DNA of 15,226 bases from an uncultured Anaerolineae bacterium (GCA_937129505.1 CAKZNJ010000393.1:1-15226), one strand, 5' to 3'. Positions 1-7,149 are shown, numbered from the stretch's first letter. Notes: a model not told the origin generated them from the sequence alone. Numbers and translations are program-made.

Positions 1-270
1 CATTGGCGCAAAACCAAATATCTCTAAACCAAAATAGCAAGTTCGAACCGTCTTGACAATTCCCGCCCCGACCATTAGATCTGACTCAAAGCCGGCAGTA
101 AAAGCTAATAAAGTTAGATTAGCAATTGAATGGTTATTACGGGCTTGGAGGATTAGCTGGCGGACAAAAGCTACTGGTCGGCGGTAAAGGGTCATCCCAC
201 CCAGCGCGAGCATGGTGTTCGCTTTGACGAGGGTAGCAGCTTCTTCGATAGAGATGAGCTTGGCAGTCAT
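1..270 (-). CDS. CoA-transferase alpha-type subunit, N-terminal part (cut by window edge)
   Basis: An open frame of exactly 90 codons starts at ATG 268-270 and runs off the left edge with no stop. The N-terminus reads like the first part of a class I CoA-transferase (glutaconate/3-ketoacid CoA-transferase alpha family). It has a short lead with ISIEEAATLVK, a glycine turn LALGGMTLYRRP at residues 21-32, then NLTLLAFTAGFESDLMVGAG and a VRTCYFGLEIFG stretch. Such proteins form the CoA-binding half of an alpha/beta pair that moves CoA between carboxylic acids; the beta subunit would lie outside the window. The ATG overlaps the TGA of the upstream HAD gene (ATGA, 267-270), so translation is probably coupled. 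The substrate cannot be read from this fragment. Family assignment is by recognition of the motif pattern and is fairly secure; the glutaconate-type label is less so. Confidence 0.8.
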   Translation of the reverse strand, partial: MTAKLISIEEAATLVKANTMLALGGMTLYRRPVAFVRQLILQARNNHSIANLTLLAFTAGFESDLMVGAGIVKTVRTCYFGLEIFGFAPM

Positions 271-926
271 TTGCTTCCCCGATGGTTGTCCCAAAGTTGG
301 GGCATCCTGCTGCGCAGATCCTTGACATAACGAATGCTTAAGTCAACCTGCGGTTCAGGTTCTTCTTGTCCGACTAGTATCGTGAAAAAGCCCATCGCCC
401 GCGCTGCGGTTAAGTTTGCAAGGGAGTCATCCAGATAGATACAGCGCTGGGGCGAATCGACTTGGGCTAGATGAAGGGCGATGCGGTAAGCCTCTGGTTC
501 GGGTTTACAATAAAATTGTATCGCGCGCACATCGATGATCGCTTGAAAGCAATCAGCCACTCCTAGAACCTCTAAGACCCGTTGAGCGTGATCCCGATCC
601 GCATTGGTAAAAATAAACCGGCGTAAGGGCAGGGTTACAATCATCTGCCTCAATTCCGGGTCGGGTTGGATGAAATCATGCACCGGCAGGTCGTGGACAT
701 AGTTGAGATAATCGTCTGCATCTACCTGATGATGCAGTTGTAAGCCACGCAGGGTTGTTCCGTAGGTTTCGAAATAATGACGGCGCAAGGTGGGAATAAC
801 GTCCCATGACATCCCTAGGCGTTCGTGCATGTAGAGCGACATGCGCTGACGGATGGCGTCCCACAAACCGCTTTGTTTGTCATAAAGGGTATCATCTAGG
901 TCAAAGAAAGCTACTTCGAATTCCAT
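267..926 (-). CDS. HAD-superfamily hydrolase, pyrimidine 5'-nucleotidase-like (SDT1 type)
   Basis: This 219-residue protein has all four HAD motifs. Motif I is FFDLDDTLY (D9 nucleophile, D11 acid/base), motif II is FTNAD (T107), motif III is K141 in YCKPEPEAY, and motif IV is YLDDS (D166, D167) for Mg2+. An alpha-helical cap lies between residues 20 and 95. The DDTLY..xSGL start is typical of the SDT1/PHM8 pyrimidine 5'-nucleotidase branch, so cytosolic dephosphorylation of a nucleoside monophosphate is the best guess; other small phosphate esters are possible. I chose ATG 924-926 because the HAD strand begins immediately after it. A GTG at 950 would add eight unconserved residues and would lie upstream of the -10-like TATACT. 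There is no Shine-Dalgarno sequence. The stop overlaps the CoA-transferase start by 4 bp, indicating co-translation. Confidence 0.87.
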   Translation of the reverse strand: MEFEVAFFDLDDTLYDKQSGLWDAIRQRMSLYMHERLGMSWDVIPTLRRHYFETYGTTLRGLQLHHQVDADDYLNYVHDLPVHDFIQPDPELRQMIVTLPLRRFIFTNADRDHAQRVLEVLGVADCFQAIIDVRAIQFYCKPEPEAYRIALHLAQVDSPQRCIYLDDSLANLTAARAMGFFTILVGQEEPEPQVDLSIRYVKDLRSRMPQLWDNHRGSK

Positions 927-932
927 GCCCAA

Positions 933-938
933 AGTATA
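933..938 (-). promoter_or_regulatory. -10-like box TATACT for the HAD gene
   Basis: On the minus strand TATACT lies only 6 nt before ATG 926, so a transcript started 6-7 nt downstream would begin at or next to the start codon (leaderless). No good -35 hexamer is visible 16-18 bp upstream. The call rests on the -10 match and the absence of a ribosome binding site. Confidence 0.4.
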
Positions 939-963
939 ACTGAAAACCACCCGATAAGGCAGG

Positions 964-969
964 TATAAT
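964..969 (+). promoter_or_regulatory. -10 box TATAAT for mutL
   Basis: A consensus TATAAT sits 16 nt before ATG 986. A weak -35 (CTGAAA, 940-945, 18 bp spacer) precedes it. The box overlaps an earlier in-frame ATG at 968, which would therefore lie upstream of the transcript start; this supports 986 as the mutL start. Together with the minus-strand TATACT at 933-938, the interval forms a compact divergent promoter. Confidence 0.5.
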
Positions 970-985
970 GGAGAAGAACCAGATC

Positions 986-2701
986 ATGCCGATCGAAATC
1001 TTACCTCCCGATGTCGCATCCCAAATAGCCGCCGGCGAAGTGGTCGAACGACCCGCCTCGGTGGTGAAGGAATTAATCGAAAACGCGCTCGATGCAGGCG
1101 CTACCCAGATCACGATCCGTTGCCTTGCAGCGGGCAAAAAACTGATCGAAGTCTCTGATAATGGGCAAGGAATCCCGAAGGAAGATTTGCTGCTGGCTGT
1201 TCACCGTCACGCAACCAGCAAAATCCGCTCTGTGCATGACCTGTGGAGGATTCAAACGCTTGGCTTTCGAGGGGAAGCGCTAGCTTCGGTTGCGTCAATT
1301 TCCCGTCTGACCATCACCTCTCGCCCCGAGTCGCAGGCGGTAGGCTATCGTTTACAAGTGGAAGGAGGCTCTCCGCCCAAGTTAGAAGCTGTGGGGGAAG
1401 GGGTGGGGACGACGGTTCGTGTCGAAGATTTATTCTTCAATGTTCCTGCACGGCGCAAGTTTCTCAAAAGCGATACTACAGAGCGTCAGCGTATCGATGC
1501 AGTGGTTACCGATTATGGGTTAGCCTTTCCGCAGGTGCAAATCCAGCTCACGCAAGAAGGCCGTCTGAGTTTTGTCACTAGTGGGAACGGAGAGCGAAGG
1601 GAAATCCTCGCGACCTTGTTAGGAGTGGAAGAAGCCAATCAACTGCTTGAAGTCATTTATGAAGAAACGGATTTTCGATTGGTTGGATTTATTAGTCCGC
1701 TTGGGTTAACTCGATCAAATCGGCGTGAGATTCATTTTTATGTCAACCACCGTCCAATTCAAGATGGGATGTTGGCTTCAGCGGTCATGCAAGCTTATCA
1801 TACCCTTCTCATGGTAGGACGATATCCTTTGGTCTGGCTTTTCCTTGAAATGGATGCCAATCAGGTAGATGTAAATGTGCATCCGACAAAAGCGGAAGTG
1901 CGCTTCGCGGATCCTAACCGCTTGTATGGATTGGTACAACATGCAATCCGCAGAGTTTTGGTGACTGGACAATCAATTCATCCTAATGGAGAGTTACCTG
2001 TCTGGCAGCCTCCCTTTGATTCGATTCAACCTAAGGCGATGGAGATACCCCAAGGTTCTGTTCCAGATGGACAATCTCCACAACCTGAATCGCTGGGTTT
2101 CACTGAGCTAGAGCAGAAGATTCCTCTCCTGAGATGGATTGGGCAAATAGCTAATCTTTACATCATTGCGGAAGGTCCAGATGGTTTGTATCTAGTGGAT
2201 CAACATGCAGCCCATGAGCGCGTGCTTTTTGAAAGGTTTTTACGCCAATCTGAAACGTCCATTAGCTCCCAAAAACTCTTACAACCCACCATTGTTACCC
2301 TTGGCCCCGCTCAAGCGCGTCTTTTTGAGGAACAAATCTCCCTGCTCAACCGTTGGGGTTTTGAAATCGTCCCTTTCGGATCGAATACTTTTCAGGTTCG
2401 GGCGATCCCGGCGATCTTGGCGGGGATAGACAGCGCGGCGGCTGTGCGTGCTGTCGTGGAAGATTTTGAAGAAGATGAAGAGCCCTTGCGTCGCGAAACA
2501 GAAAAGCGCTTGATCGCCCGCATCTGCAAGCGGGCGGCAGTCAAAGCTGGGCAAAGCCTTTCAGCGGAAGAGCAAAAAGCTCTCTTGCTAGAATTGGAAA
2601 ATTGTCAATCGCCGCGAACCTGTCCGCACGGCCGACCGACGATGATTCATCTGTCAGTCGATTTATTAGAACGTCAGTTTGGGCGTCGGGGAGCGATTTA
2701 G
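986..2701 (+). CDS. mutL: DNA mismatch repair protein MutL, endonuclease type
   Basis: MutL couples mismatch recognition by MutS to strand removal. The GHKL ATPase half is complete: QIAAGEVVERP, catalytic E29 and N33 in KELIENALDAGAT, DNGQGI at 58-63, RHATSKI, TLGFRGEAL, then the second lobe with FFNVPARRKFL and VDVNVHPTKAEVRF. The C-terminal dimerisation half starts after a short linker (about residues 335-375). It carries the metal-binding set of nicking MutL homologues: DQHAAHERVLFE from D405, an ICKRAAVKAG segment (C514) and CPHGRP (C546). This MutL should therefore incise DNA itself, as in MutH-less bacteria. At 571 residues it is on the short side because of the short linker. ATG 986 is preferred over in-frame ATG 968 because the family begins right at this residue and 968 overlaps a TATAAT box. 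The last 4 bases overlap the end of the convergent sirtuin gene. No mutS is in view. Confidence 0.97.
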   Translation: MPIEILPPDVASQIAAGEVVERPASVVKELIENALDAGATQITIRCLAAGKKLIEVSDNGQGIPKEDLLLAVHRHATSKIRSVHDLWRIQTLGFRGEALASVASISRLTITSRPESQAVGYRLQVEGGSPPKLEAVGEGVGTTVRVEDLFFNVPARRKFLKSDTTERQRIDAVVTDYGLAFPQVQIQLTQEGRLSFVTSGNGERREILATLLGVEEANQLLEVIYEETDFRLVGFISPLGLTRSNRREIHFYVNHRPIQDGMLASAVMQAYHTLLMVGRYPLVWLFLEMDANQVDVNVHPTKAEVRFADPNRLYGLVQHAIRRVLVTGQSIHPNGELPVWQPPFDSIQPKAMEIPQGSVPDGQSPQPESLGFTELEQKIPLLRWIGQIANLYIIAEGPDGLYLVDQHAAHERVLFERFLRQSETSISSQKLLQPTIVTLGPAQARLFEEQISLLNRWGFEIVPFGSNTFQVRAIPAILAGIDSAAAVRAVVEDFEEDEEPLRRETEKRLIARICKRAAVKAGQSLSAEEQKALLLELENCQSPRTCPHGRPTMIHLSVDLLERQFGRRGAI

Positions 2702-3501
2702 CCTAAAGGCTTTGGCGTTTCCTTCAATTGATAACGAATTTGGGCAACGATTTGCGGTAGGATGATCGCCACATCTTCAGAGAAGACGACATCGGCGCGC
2801 ACGTCGAGATAGGTGGGAGTATGGTTGATGATGATCAAATGAGCGCCGCGTTCGATGGCTTGCATGGGTAAGCGGGCAACAGGCAAAACTTCTAAGGAAG
2901 AACCAGCAACAATCATCAGATCGCAATGGAGGCTAGCTTTTTGGGCTTTTAACCAAGGTTGGTGAGGCATTTGTTCGCCAAAAAGGATGACATCCGGTTT
3001 GAGAATCCCTCCGCAGTGGGAGCAGCGAGGGATTGTCCCTTGTTCTAGGTAAGGTCGGATGTAAGGTTTGGAGGAGACTTTGTTGTAGCAGTCAATACAA
3101 GTCATTGTTTGAAACGTTCCATGCACTTCGAGGACGTTTTTTGTGCCCGCTTTTTGGTGCAAGCCATCAATGTTTTGCGTAACTACGGTTTGAACGAAGC
3201 CCATCTGCTGAAGTTGAGAGACAGCGAGATGCGCCGGATTTGGCTCAGCAGTTAAAATTCTGGTCGCTAAAGGGCGTAACCACTCAAAAAAGCGAAAAGG
3301 GTCATAGCGAAAGGCAAGGGCGGAAGCTACTTCTAAAGGCTCTACTTTTGACCAGAGGCCGCTTTGTGGCGAGCGAAAATCGGGGATGCCAGAAGGGGTG
3401 GAGATGCCGGCTCCGCTCAAGACTACCCCTCGCTTACTCTTGCGGATGATGTCCGCTGCGCTTTGAATAGACCGTTGTGTAGAAACAGAGAGCGGAGGCA
3501 T
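2698..3501 (-). CDS. NAD-dependent protein deacylase, Sir2 family
   Basis: This is a 267-residue sirtuin that would remove acyl groups from lysines using NAD+, giving nicotinamide and O-acyl-ADP-ribose. The Rossmann motifs are GAGIS (30-34), GIPDFR (38-43) and TQNIDGLHQKAG with Q109, N110 and D112. H127 in VHGTF is the catalytic base. A zinc ribbon is formed by C135/C138 and C160/C163. GSSLEVLP (200-207) and the INH segment bind NAD ribose. The GAGISTPSGIPDFRSP start resembles the Thermotoga/class U group. The Tyr-x-x-Arg pair of class III desuccinylases (SIRT5/CobB-like) is not seen, so deacetylation is the likely activity. It lies 10 bp downstream of the receiver-ParA gene and is probably cotranscribed with it. 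No strong Shine-Dalgarno sequence precedes ATG 3501. Its TAA overlaps the mutL stop region by 4 bp. Confidence 0.95.
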   Translation of the reverse strand: MPPLSVSTQRSIQSAADIIRKSKRGVVLSGAGISTPSGIPDFRSPQSGLWSKVEPLEVASALAFRYDPFRFFEWLRPLATRILTAEPNPAHLAVSQLQQMGFVQTVVTQNIDGLHQKAGTKNVLEVHGTFQTMTCIDCYNKVSSKPYIRPYLEQGTIPRCSHCGGILKPDVILFGEQMPHQPWLKAQKASLHCDLMIVAGSSLEVLPVARLPMQAIERGAHLIIINHTPTYLDVRADVVFSEDVAIILPQIVAQIRYQLKETPKPLG

Positions 3502-3511
3502 TGAAAAGGCG

Positions 3512-4669
3512 CTAAGCGAGAGTCAAAATTCGGCGAGCTAATTCATTAAATTGGTTTGCTGTGGCGCTTTCGGGTTGATGGAGATAAATCGGGCGGTTGT
3601 TCAGTGCAGCGTGGTAAACGAGCTCCGGTGCGGGGGTGATCATCCCCATCAGCTCCAAGCCAAGCTTTTCTTGAATTTGGGAACGAGTCAGCATCATGTC
3701 CGACCGCACGCGGTTGTAAGCGATGGCGTGTATGCGATTTTGGTGAACCCCTTGTTGGATCAAAGCATCTCGAATCAGGTGAAATTGGGTGAGAGAAAGA
3801 GGGGTTGGTTCGGTCAGGAGTAGAATTGCATTGCAGTGAGGATAGATGGGTTGCAACGGAAGAGAGAGGGAGGCACCACAATCTAAGAGAATATATTTTG
3901 CCATGCGGCTGAGATATTGGGTGATTTGCTGATAATGGGCGGCTGATGGTGTCTTTAACCGAACCAAGGGATCGTTGGTAGCGAGAAGCAGTCGAATACC
4001 GGCTGCAAACTGGATCAAGCTATTCTCGATATCTAGAGGGGTCAATTCGAATTCGTTGCGTTCTAATAATTTGTTCAAACCGTCCATCACTTTGTAGCCC
4101 AATTCAACTCCAATTGAGCCCATTCCTGGGCGGTATTCGGCTGCAATCACCTCTTTTTGGCTGTTTTGATGGAGGGCAAGAGCGAGGTTAAAGGCTAAGG
4201 TGGTTGTCCCGGTGCCGCCTTTCGTCCCGATGACGCCGATTAAAAAACCTCTTTCCTGGGCTGTTGGAGCTTCAGCGGCTTGGGTGGGAATGGCTTTTTG
4301 GGCGCGGGATAAGATCGCTCGCATTTTAGCGAAGAGCTCCCGTGGTTGGGTTGGTTTTGTGATGTAGTCGTCTGCTCCCGCTTCATATCCCATCACCTTG
4401 TCTTCGACTTGGCTTTTGGCAGTAAACATAATAATGGGGATGGCTGATGTTCGCGGATTTGCCCGGATACGTCTAGCGACCTCGTAACCATCCATCTCAG
4501 GCATCATAATGTCGAGAAGGATGAGATGAGGTTGTTCTTTTTCTGCAAGGACCAAAGCTTGGGGACCATTACTGGCAGCAATGATTTGATACCCTTGCCT
4601 CTGAAGCATAAGGCCGACTAACCGTAAGGTATCCAGATCATCATCTACGATTAAGACTTTCTCCGCCAT
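3512..4669 (-). CDS. Response-regulator receiver fused to a CpaE/MinD-like ParA ATPase
   Basis: Residues 1-120 form a receiver domain with acidic pocket D9-D11, phosphoacceptor D53 in LLDIMMPEMDG, T83 and K105. A linker of about 20 residues rich in Ala, Gln and Pro leads to a ParA/MinD-family domain (140-385). It starts GVIGTKGGTGTTT (K150-T157), has an LLDCG strand as the Walker B/switch region, and a LLLTEPTPLSL segment typical of CpaE/TadZ. The signature lysine K150 is kept, but the second lysine of KGGxGKT is a threonine, as is common in CpaE-type proteins that are weak ATPases. CpaE-like proteins place pilus or secretion machinery at the cell pole. Here no tad/cpa genes are nearby, so the target is unknown. 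The start is set by AGGAG at 4679-4683, 9 nt before the ATG. A cognate histidine kinase is not in view. Sir2 follows after 10 bp. Confidence 0.9.
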   Translation of the reverse strand: MAEKVLIVDDDLDTLRLVGLMLQRQGYQIIAASNGPQALVLAEKEQPHLILLDIMMPEMDGYEVARRIRANPRTSAIPIIMFTAKSQVEDKVMGYEAGADDYITKPTQPRELFAKMRAILSRAQKAIPTQAAEAPTAQERGFLIGVIGTKGGTGTTTLAFNLALALHQNSQKEVIAAEYRPGMGSIGVELGYKVMDGLNKLLERNEFELTPLDIENSLIQFAAGIRLLLATNDPLVRLKTPSAAHYQQITQYLSRMAKYILLDCGASLSLPLQPIYPHCNAILLLTEPTPLSLTQFHLIRDALIQQGVHQNRIHAIAYNRVRSDMMLTRSQIQEKLGLELMGMITPAPELVYHAALNNRPIYLHQPESATANQFNELARRILTLA

Positions 4670-4678
4670 TCAGCTCAT

Positions 4679-4683
4679 CTCCT
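4679..4683 (-). promoter_or_regulatory. Shine-Dalgarno AGGAG for the receiver-ParA gene
   Basis: AGGAG on the minus strand, 9 nt before ATG 4669, fixes that start. Confidence 0.7.
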
Positions 4684-4711
4684 GAGGAGTGAATCGACAA
4701 ATTGTTTTCCT

Positions 4712-4721
4712 TGTTCGAACA
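4712..4721. repeat. 10-bp perfect palindrome TGTTCGAACA
   Basis: TGTTCGAACA is a perfect palindrome in the divergent region between the receiver-ParA gene and tilS. Its position suits an operator, but it is short enough to arise by chance. It does not match the B. subtilis-type LexA arrangement (GAAC, four bases, GTTC). Confidence 0.35.
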
Positions 4722-4724
4722 GTC

Positions 4725-4745
4725 AACCATCTTTCAACGATGGTT
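4725..4745. repeat. Inverted repeat, 7-bp arms and 7-base loop
   Basis: AACCATC (4725-4731) and GATGGTT (4739-4745) are perfectly complementary around TTTCAAC. The element starts 4 bp after the 10-bp palindrome and overlaps a minus-strand TTGACT (4721-4726) that could serve as a -35 for the receiver-ParA operon. There is no T-run, so it is not an intrinsic terminator. An operator, or a hairpin near the 5' end of a divergent transcript, is possible. Confidence 0.45.
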
Positions 4746-4779
4746 CCTCGATCTGGGTGCAAAAAAGGATTTAACACAT

Positions 4780-4785
4780 TATAAT
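4780..4785 (+). promoter_or_regulatory. -10 box TATAAT for tilS
   Basis: A consensus TATAAT ends 11 nt before ATG 4797, giving an expected leader of about 4-5 nt. The box is the core of the palindrome ATTATAAT (4778-4785), so a TATAAT also reads on the minus strand. The -35 is poor (GTGCAA, 4757-4762, 17 bp spacer). Confidence 0.5.
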
Positions 4786-4796
4786 CTTTTCTTAGC

Positions 4797-6221
4797 ATGT
4801 TCGCAGCTATTCAGAAGGTTTTACAAGAAATATGCCAGCTAAACCCACAAGATAAGGTATTGGTGGGAGTATCGGGGGGACCAGACAGCCTAGCCTTGAT
4901 GATGCTCCTACATGAGTTAGACTGGAATTTGGCGGTTGCTCATCTCAACCATCAATTGCGCGCCGCTGCCATGATGGAAGAGGAGGGTGTGCGACAGTGG
5001 GCAAAGGAGATTGGCATGCCGTTTTACTCACAACGAGCCAATGTAGCTGATTTTGCTCGCCAAAATTCCTTATCCATCGAGGAAGCTGCTCGGTATTGCC
5101 GCTATCGTTTTTTGTTTGATCAAGCGGAGAAAGTAAATGCCAAAGCGGTGTTGGTTGCTCACACCGCTGACGATCAGGTAGAGACCGTCTTAATGCGATT
5201 ATTGAGAGGCTCAGGCAGCGCTGGATTGAAAGGCATGAAGGTGGTTTCGATCCCCAACCAATGGAGCACCTCCATTCCCTTAGTGCGTCCGCTCCTTTCC
5301 GTGTGGCGCGCTCAAATCATGGACTACTTAGCAAACAAGGGCATCGTCCCTTATCTCGATGAATCCAATTTGGATAATACTTACACGCGCAATCGCATTC
5401 GCAATTCGTTGCTTCCCTTACTAGAGTCTTACAATCCGTCTATCCGTAAACTGCTTTGGCAAACGGCTCAAATCCTTGCCGATGAAGAGCAAGTTTTACG
5501 AGATCAGGAGGAAGATGCTTGGCAGGACGCCGTTACATTTACTCAGGAGAATGCAATCGGTTTTGACTTGCAAAAATTTCGCCATTACCCTCAAGCGATT
5601 AAAAGGCGATTGGTGCGGCGCGCCTTCCAGATCTTACACGGCAATCTTGCTGATCTGTCGTTCGCTCATGTCGAAGAGATCGTTTGTTTTTTAGATGGTA
5701 GGGCAAGCAGTCAACAGCCTCTTCTTTCTGATTTGGTCTGTCTGCGAGATTTAGAACAAGGATATCTAACGCGGGGGCAGGCACAATTGCCATTTCACAG
5801 ATTTCCACAGCTTGACAGCAAGGAAGCCATCCGCTTACCGGATTCTGGATCCCTTTGCCTGAGCCAAGGTTGGATTTTGCAGATTGAACGAGTATCTGAG
5901 TTTCCCTTCGGTTTAATAAAACAAGCTGCAGTTGACTGCTATGAAGCGTGGTTGGATTCCGAGGCTTGTAAAGGGAGCTTATATGTTCGCCCACCCAAAA
6001 CCGGCGATCGGTTTGCGCCTCTTTCGATGAATGGAAAAAGAGCAAAGATTTCCGATATCTTTATCAATCGGAAAATCCCTGTTTGGGCACGCAGATCTTA
6101 CCCCCTGATCTGTACGGACACCGATATCCTATGGGTACCCGGCTATACAATCAGTCATTTGGCACGGTTGACGCCGGAGAGCCAAGAAGCTGTGCATTTG
6201 AGCATAAAACAAGCAGGATAA
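4797..6221 (+). CDS. tilS: tRNA(Ile)-lysidine synthetase
   Basis: TilS attaches lysine to C34 of the CAU-anticodon isoleucine tRNA in an ATP-dependent reaction, so that it reads AUA and is charged with isoleucine; it is essential in most bacteria. The N-terminal PP-loop ATPase shows VGVSGGPDSLAL (S25-S30), AHLNHQLR near 48-55, VAHTADDQVETVLMRLLRGSG and TRNRIRNSLLPLL. A middle TilS domain follows. The C-terminal TilS_C domain (about 385-470) shows LYVRPPKTGDRFAPL, a KISDIFINRKIP segment and ILWVPGYTISHLAR. At 474 residues it is full length for the three-domain form. No Shine-Dalgarno sequence precedes ATG 4797 and a TATAAT lies 11 nt upstream, so translation may be nearly leaderless. Its TAA is 3 bp from the stop of the convergent recombinase-like gene. 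Confidence 0.96.
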   Translation: MFAAIQKVLQEICQLNPQDKVLVGVSGGPDSLALMMLLHELDWNLAVAHLNHQLRAAAMMEEEGVRQWAKEIGMPFYSQRANVADFARQNSLSIEEAARYCRYRFLFDQAEKVNAKAVLVAHTADDQVETVLMRLLRGSGSAGLKGMKVVSIPNQWSTSIPLVRPLLSVWRAQIMDYLANKGIVPYLDESNLDNTYTRNRIRNSLLPLLESYNPSIRKLLWQTAQILADEEQVLRDQEEDAWQDAVTFTQENAIGFDLQKFRHYPQAIKRRLVRRAFQILHGNLADLSFAHVEEIVCFLDGRASSQQPLLSDLVCLRDLEQGYLTRGQAQLPFHRFPQLDSKEAIRLPDSGSLCLSQGWILQIERVSEFPFGLIKQAAVDCYEAWLDSEACKGSLYVRPPKTGDRFAPLSMNGKRAKISDIFINRKIPVWARRSYPLICTDTDILWVPGYTISHLARLTPESQEAVHLSIKQAG

Positions 6222-6224
6222 GGC

Positions 6225-7139
6225 TCAAGTCAAGCTGTCGTCGAGCACAGAACTCGCTAGTTGATTCAGCTTCATCCCGATCTCGCGCCACTGAACTTTG
6301 GAAAGCCCTAATTTTTGGCGGATGGCGTTTTTCTCCATGCCGCTTTGAAGGTCGAGCAGAGCACAGGTCCAGCGGCACATGTCGAAAGAAATATGTTTGT
6401 CCAAGCCAGCTTCCTTGGAGAGGTCTTCCAATAGATATTCCAAACGACGCTGCGACCACGGAAAAACCCGATCCTTGATGTCATATTGTTGGCAATATTC
6501 CTTAAATCCCTCTACCCAATCGGAGGGCAGGGATATTCTGCGCTCTTTGTAGCGGTACTGCGGATTGGTATAGCGGACAAAGAGCATCGAAGAAGGGGAA
6601 CGATCGAGCTCTAAGTGGTTTAAATTCAATGCCAAACATTCTGTTTTCTTTATCCCTGTTGAAATCAAGAGATAAAAGAGTGCAAAATAGCGAGCATCAG
6701 GTTTCTTCCCCACCCGATATTTTTGGCAGATCGCTAAGACCTGATCTACCTCATCAGGGGTAAGCACGACGGGGAGAGGGCTGATCACTGAGTGTTGAAC
6801 GACCTTTTCAGCTGGGTTAATGGCCAGAACTGCGTATTGGTGAAGCCAGCGGAAAAAAGCCTTGATCGAGGTGATTCTGCGCGCAAGCGTTTTCGGGCTG
6901 CATGGCACACCTCGCCCTTTTTGAAGCCAATTGAGGAAATGGTTGAGGTCAGCGGTTGTGATACTACCCAATGTCCGTGTTGGAGAAAGAAAAGAGGCGA
7001 GAAGCTCTAGATCATGGACAAACGCTTTCACGGTATGAACCGAGTTCCCTTGGTCGGCTAAATAGATTTTCCATACCTGAATTGCGGGTGGTAAGGTAGA
7101 TTGAGCTGTCAGATGAGCAGATAGAGTAGAGGGAGACAT
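6225..7139 (-). CDS. Tyrosine-recombinase-fold protein lacking catalytic residues (XerC/D-like, probably inactive)
   Basis: This 304-residue protein has the two-domain layout of XerC/XerD. A SAM-like core-binding domain (about 17-112) contains SVHTVKAFVHDLELLASFL and a KTLARRITSIKAFFRWLH helix; a catalytic-fold domain follows (about 126-295). Set against XerD, the active site is largely gone. The box I Arg in TGLRxSE is Lys164 (TGIKKTE). The beta-hairpin Lys survives (K198 in KERRISL). The His of HxxR is Asp253, while Arg256 is kept. The His of LGH is Leu279. No tyrosine occurs after Y235, where the nucleophile should be (about 288). It is therefore probably a DNA-binding relative rather than a strand-exchange enzyme. 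The start ATG 7139 has GGAGG 5 nt upstream and a TTGACA-type promoter 38 bp further up; in-frame starts at 7169 and 7205 lack an SD, and 7205 lies inside the -35 box. The frame is intact, so this is not an obvious pseudogene. Confidence 0.82.
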   Translation of the reverse strand: MSPSTLSAHLTAQSTLPPAIQVWKIYLADQGNSVHTVKAFVHDLELLASFLSPTRTLGSITTADLNHFLNWLQKGRGVPCSPKTLARRITSIKAFFRWLHQYAVLAINPAEKVVQHSVISPLPVVLTPDEVDQVLAICQKYRVGKKPDARYFALFYLLISTGIKKTECLALNLNHLELDRSPSSMLFVRYTNPQYRYKERRISLPSDWVEGFKEYCQQYDIKDRVFPWSQRRLEYLLEDLSKEAGLDKHISFDMCRWTCALLDLQSGMEKNAIRQKLGLSKVQWREIGMKLNQLASSVLDDSLT

Positions 7140-7144
7140 CTTAA

Positions 7145-7149
7145 CCTCC
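7145..7149 (-). promoter_or_regulatory. Shine-Dalgarno GGAGG for the recombinase-fold gene
   Basis: GGAGG on the minus strand, 5 nt before ATG 7139, selects this start over upstream in-frame ATGs. Confidence 0.75.

Noticed and set aside
137..328. 63-residue minus-strand frame across the CoA-transferase/HAD junction
   Set aside because: It overlaps two genes with recognisable motifs in other frames and has no family features.
4712..4721. TGTTCGAACA as a LexA/SOS box
   Set aside because: The B. subtilis-type box has GAAC before and GTTC after a 4-base spacer; here the order is reversed with no spacer, and neither neighbour is a typical SOS gene.
6225..7139. Pseudogene call for the recombinase-fold gene
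   Set aside because: The frame is uninterrupted over both domains with a good promoter and ribosome site; residue replacement alone does not show decay.
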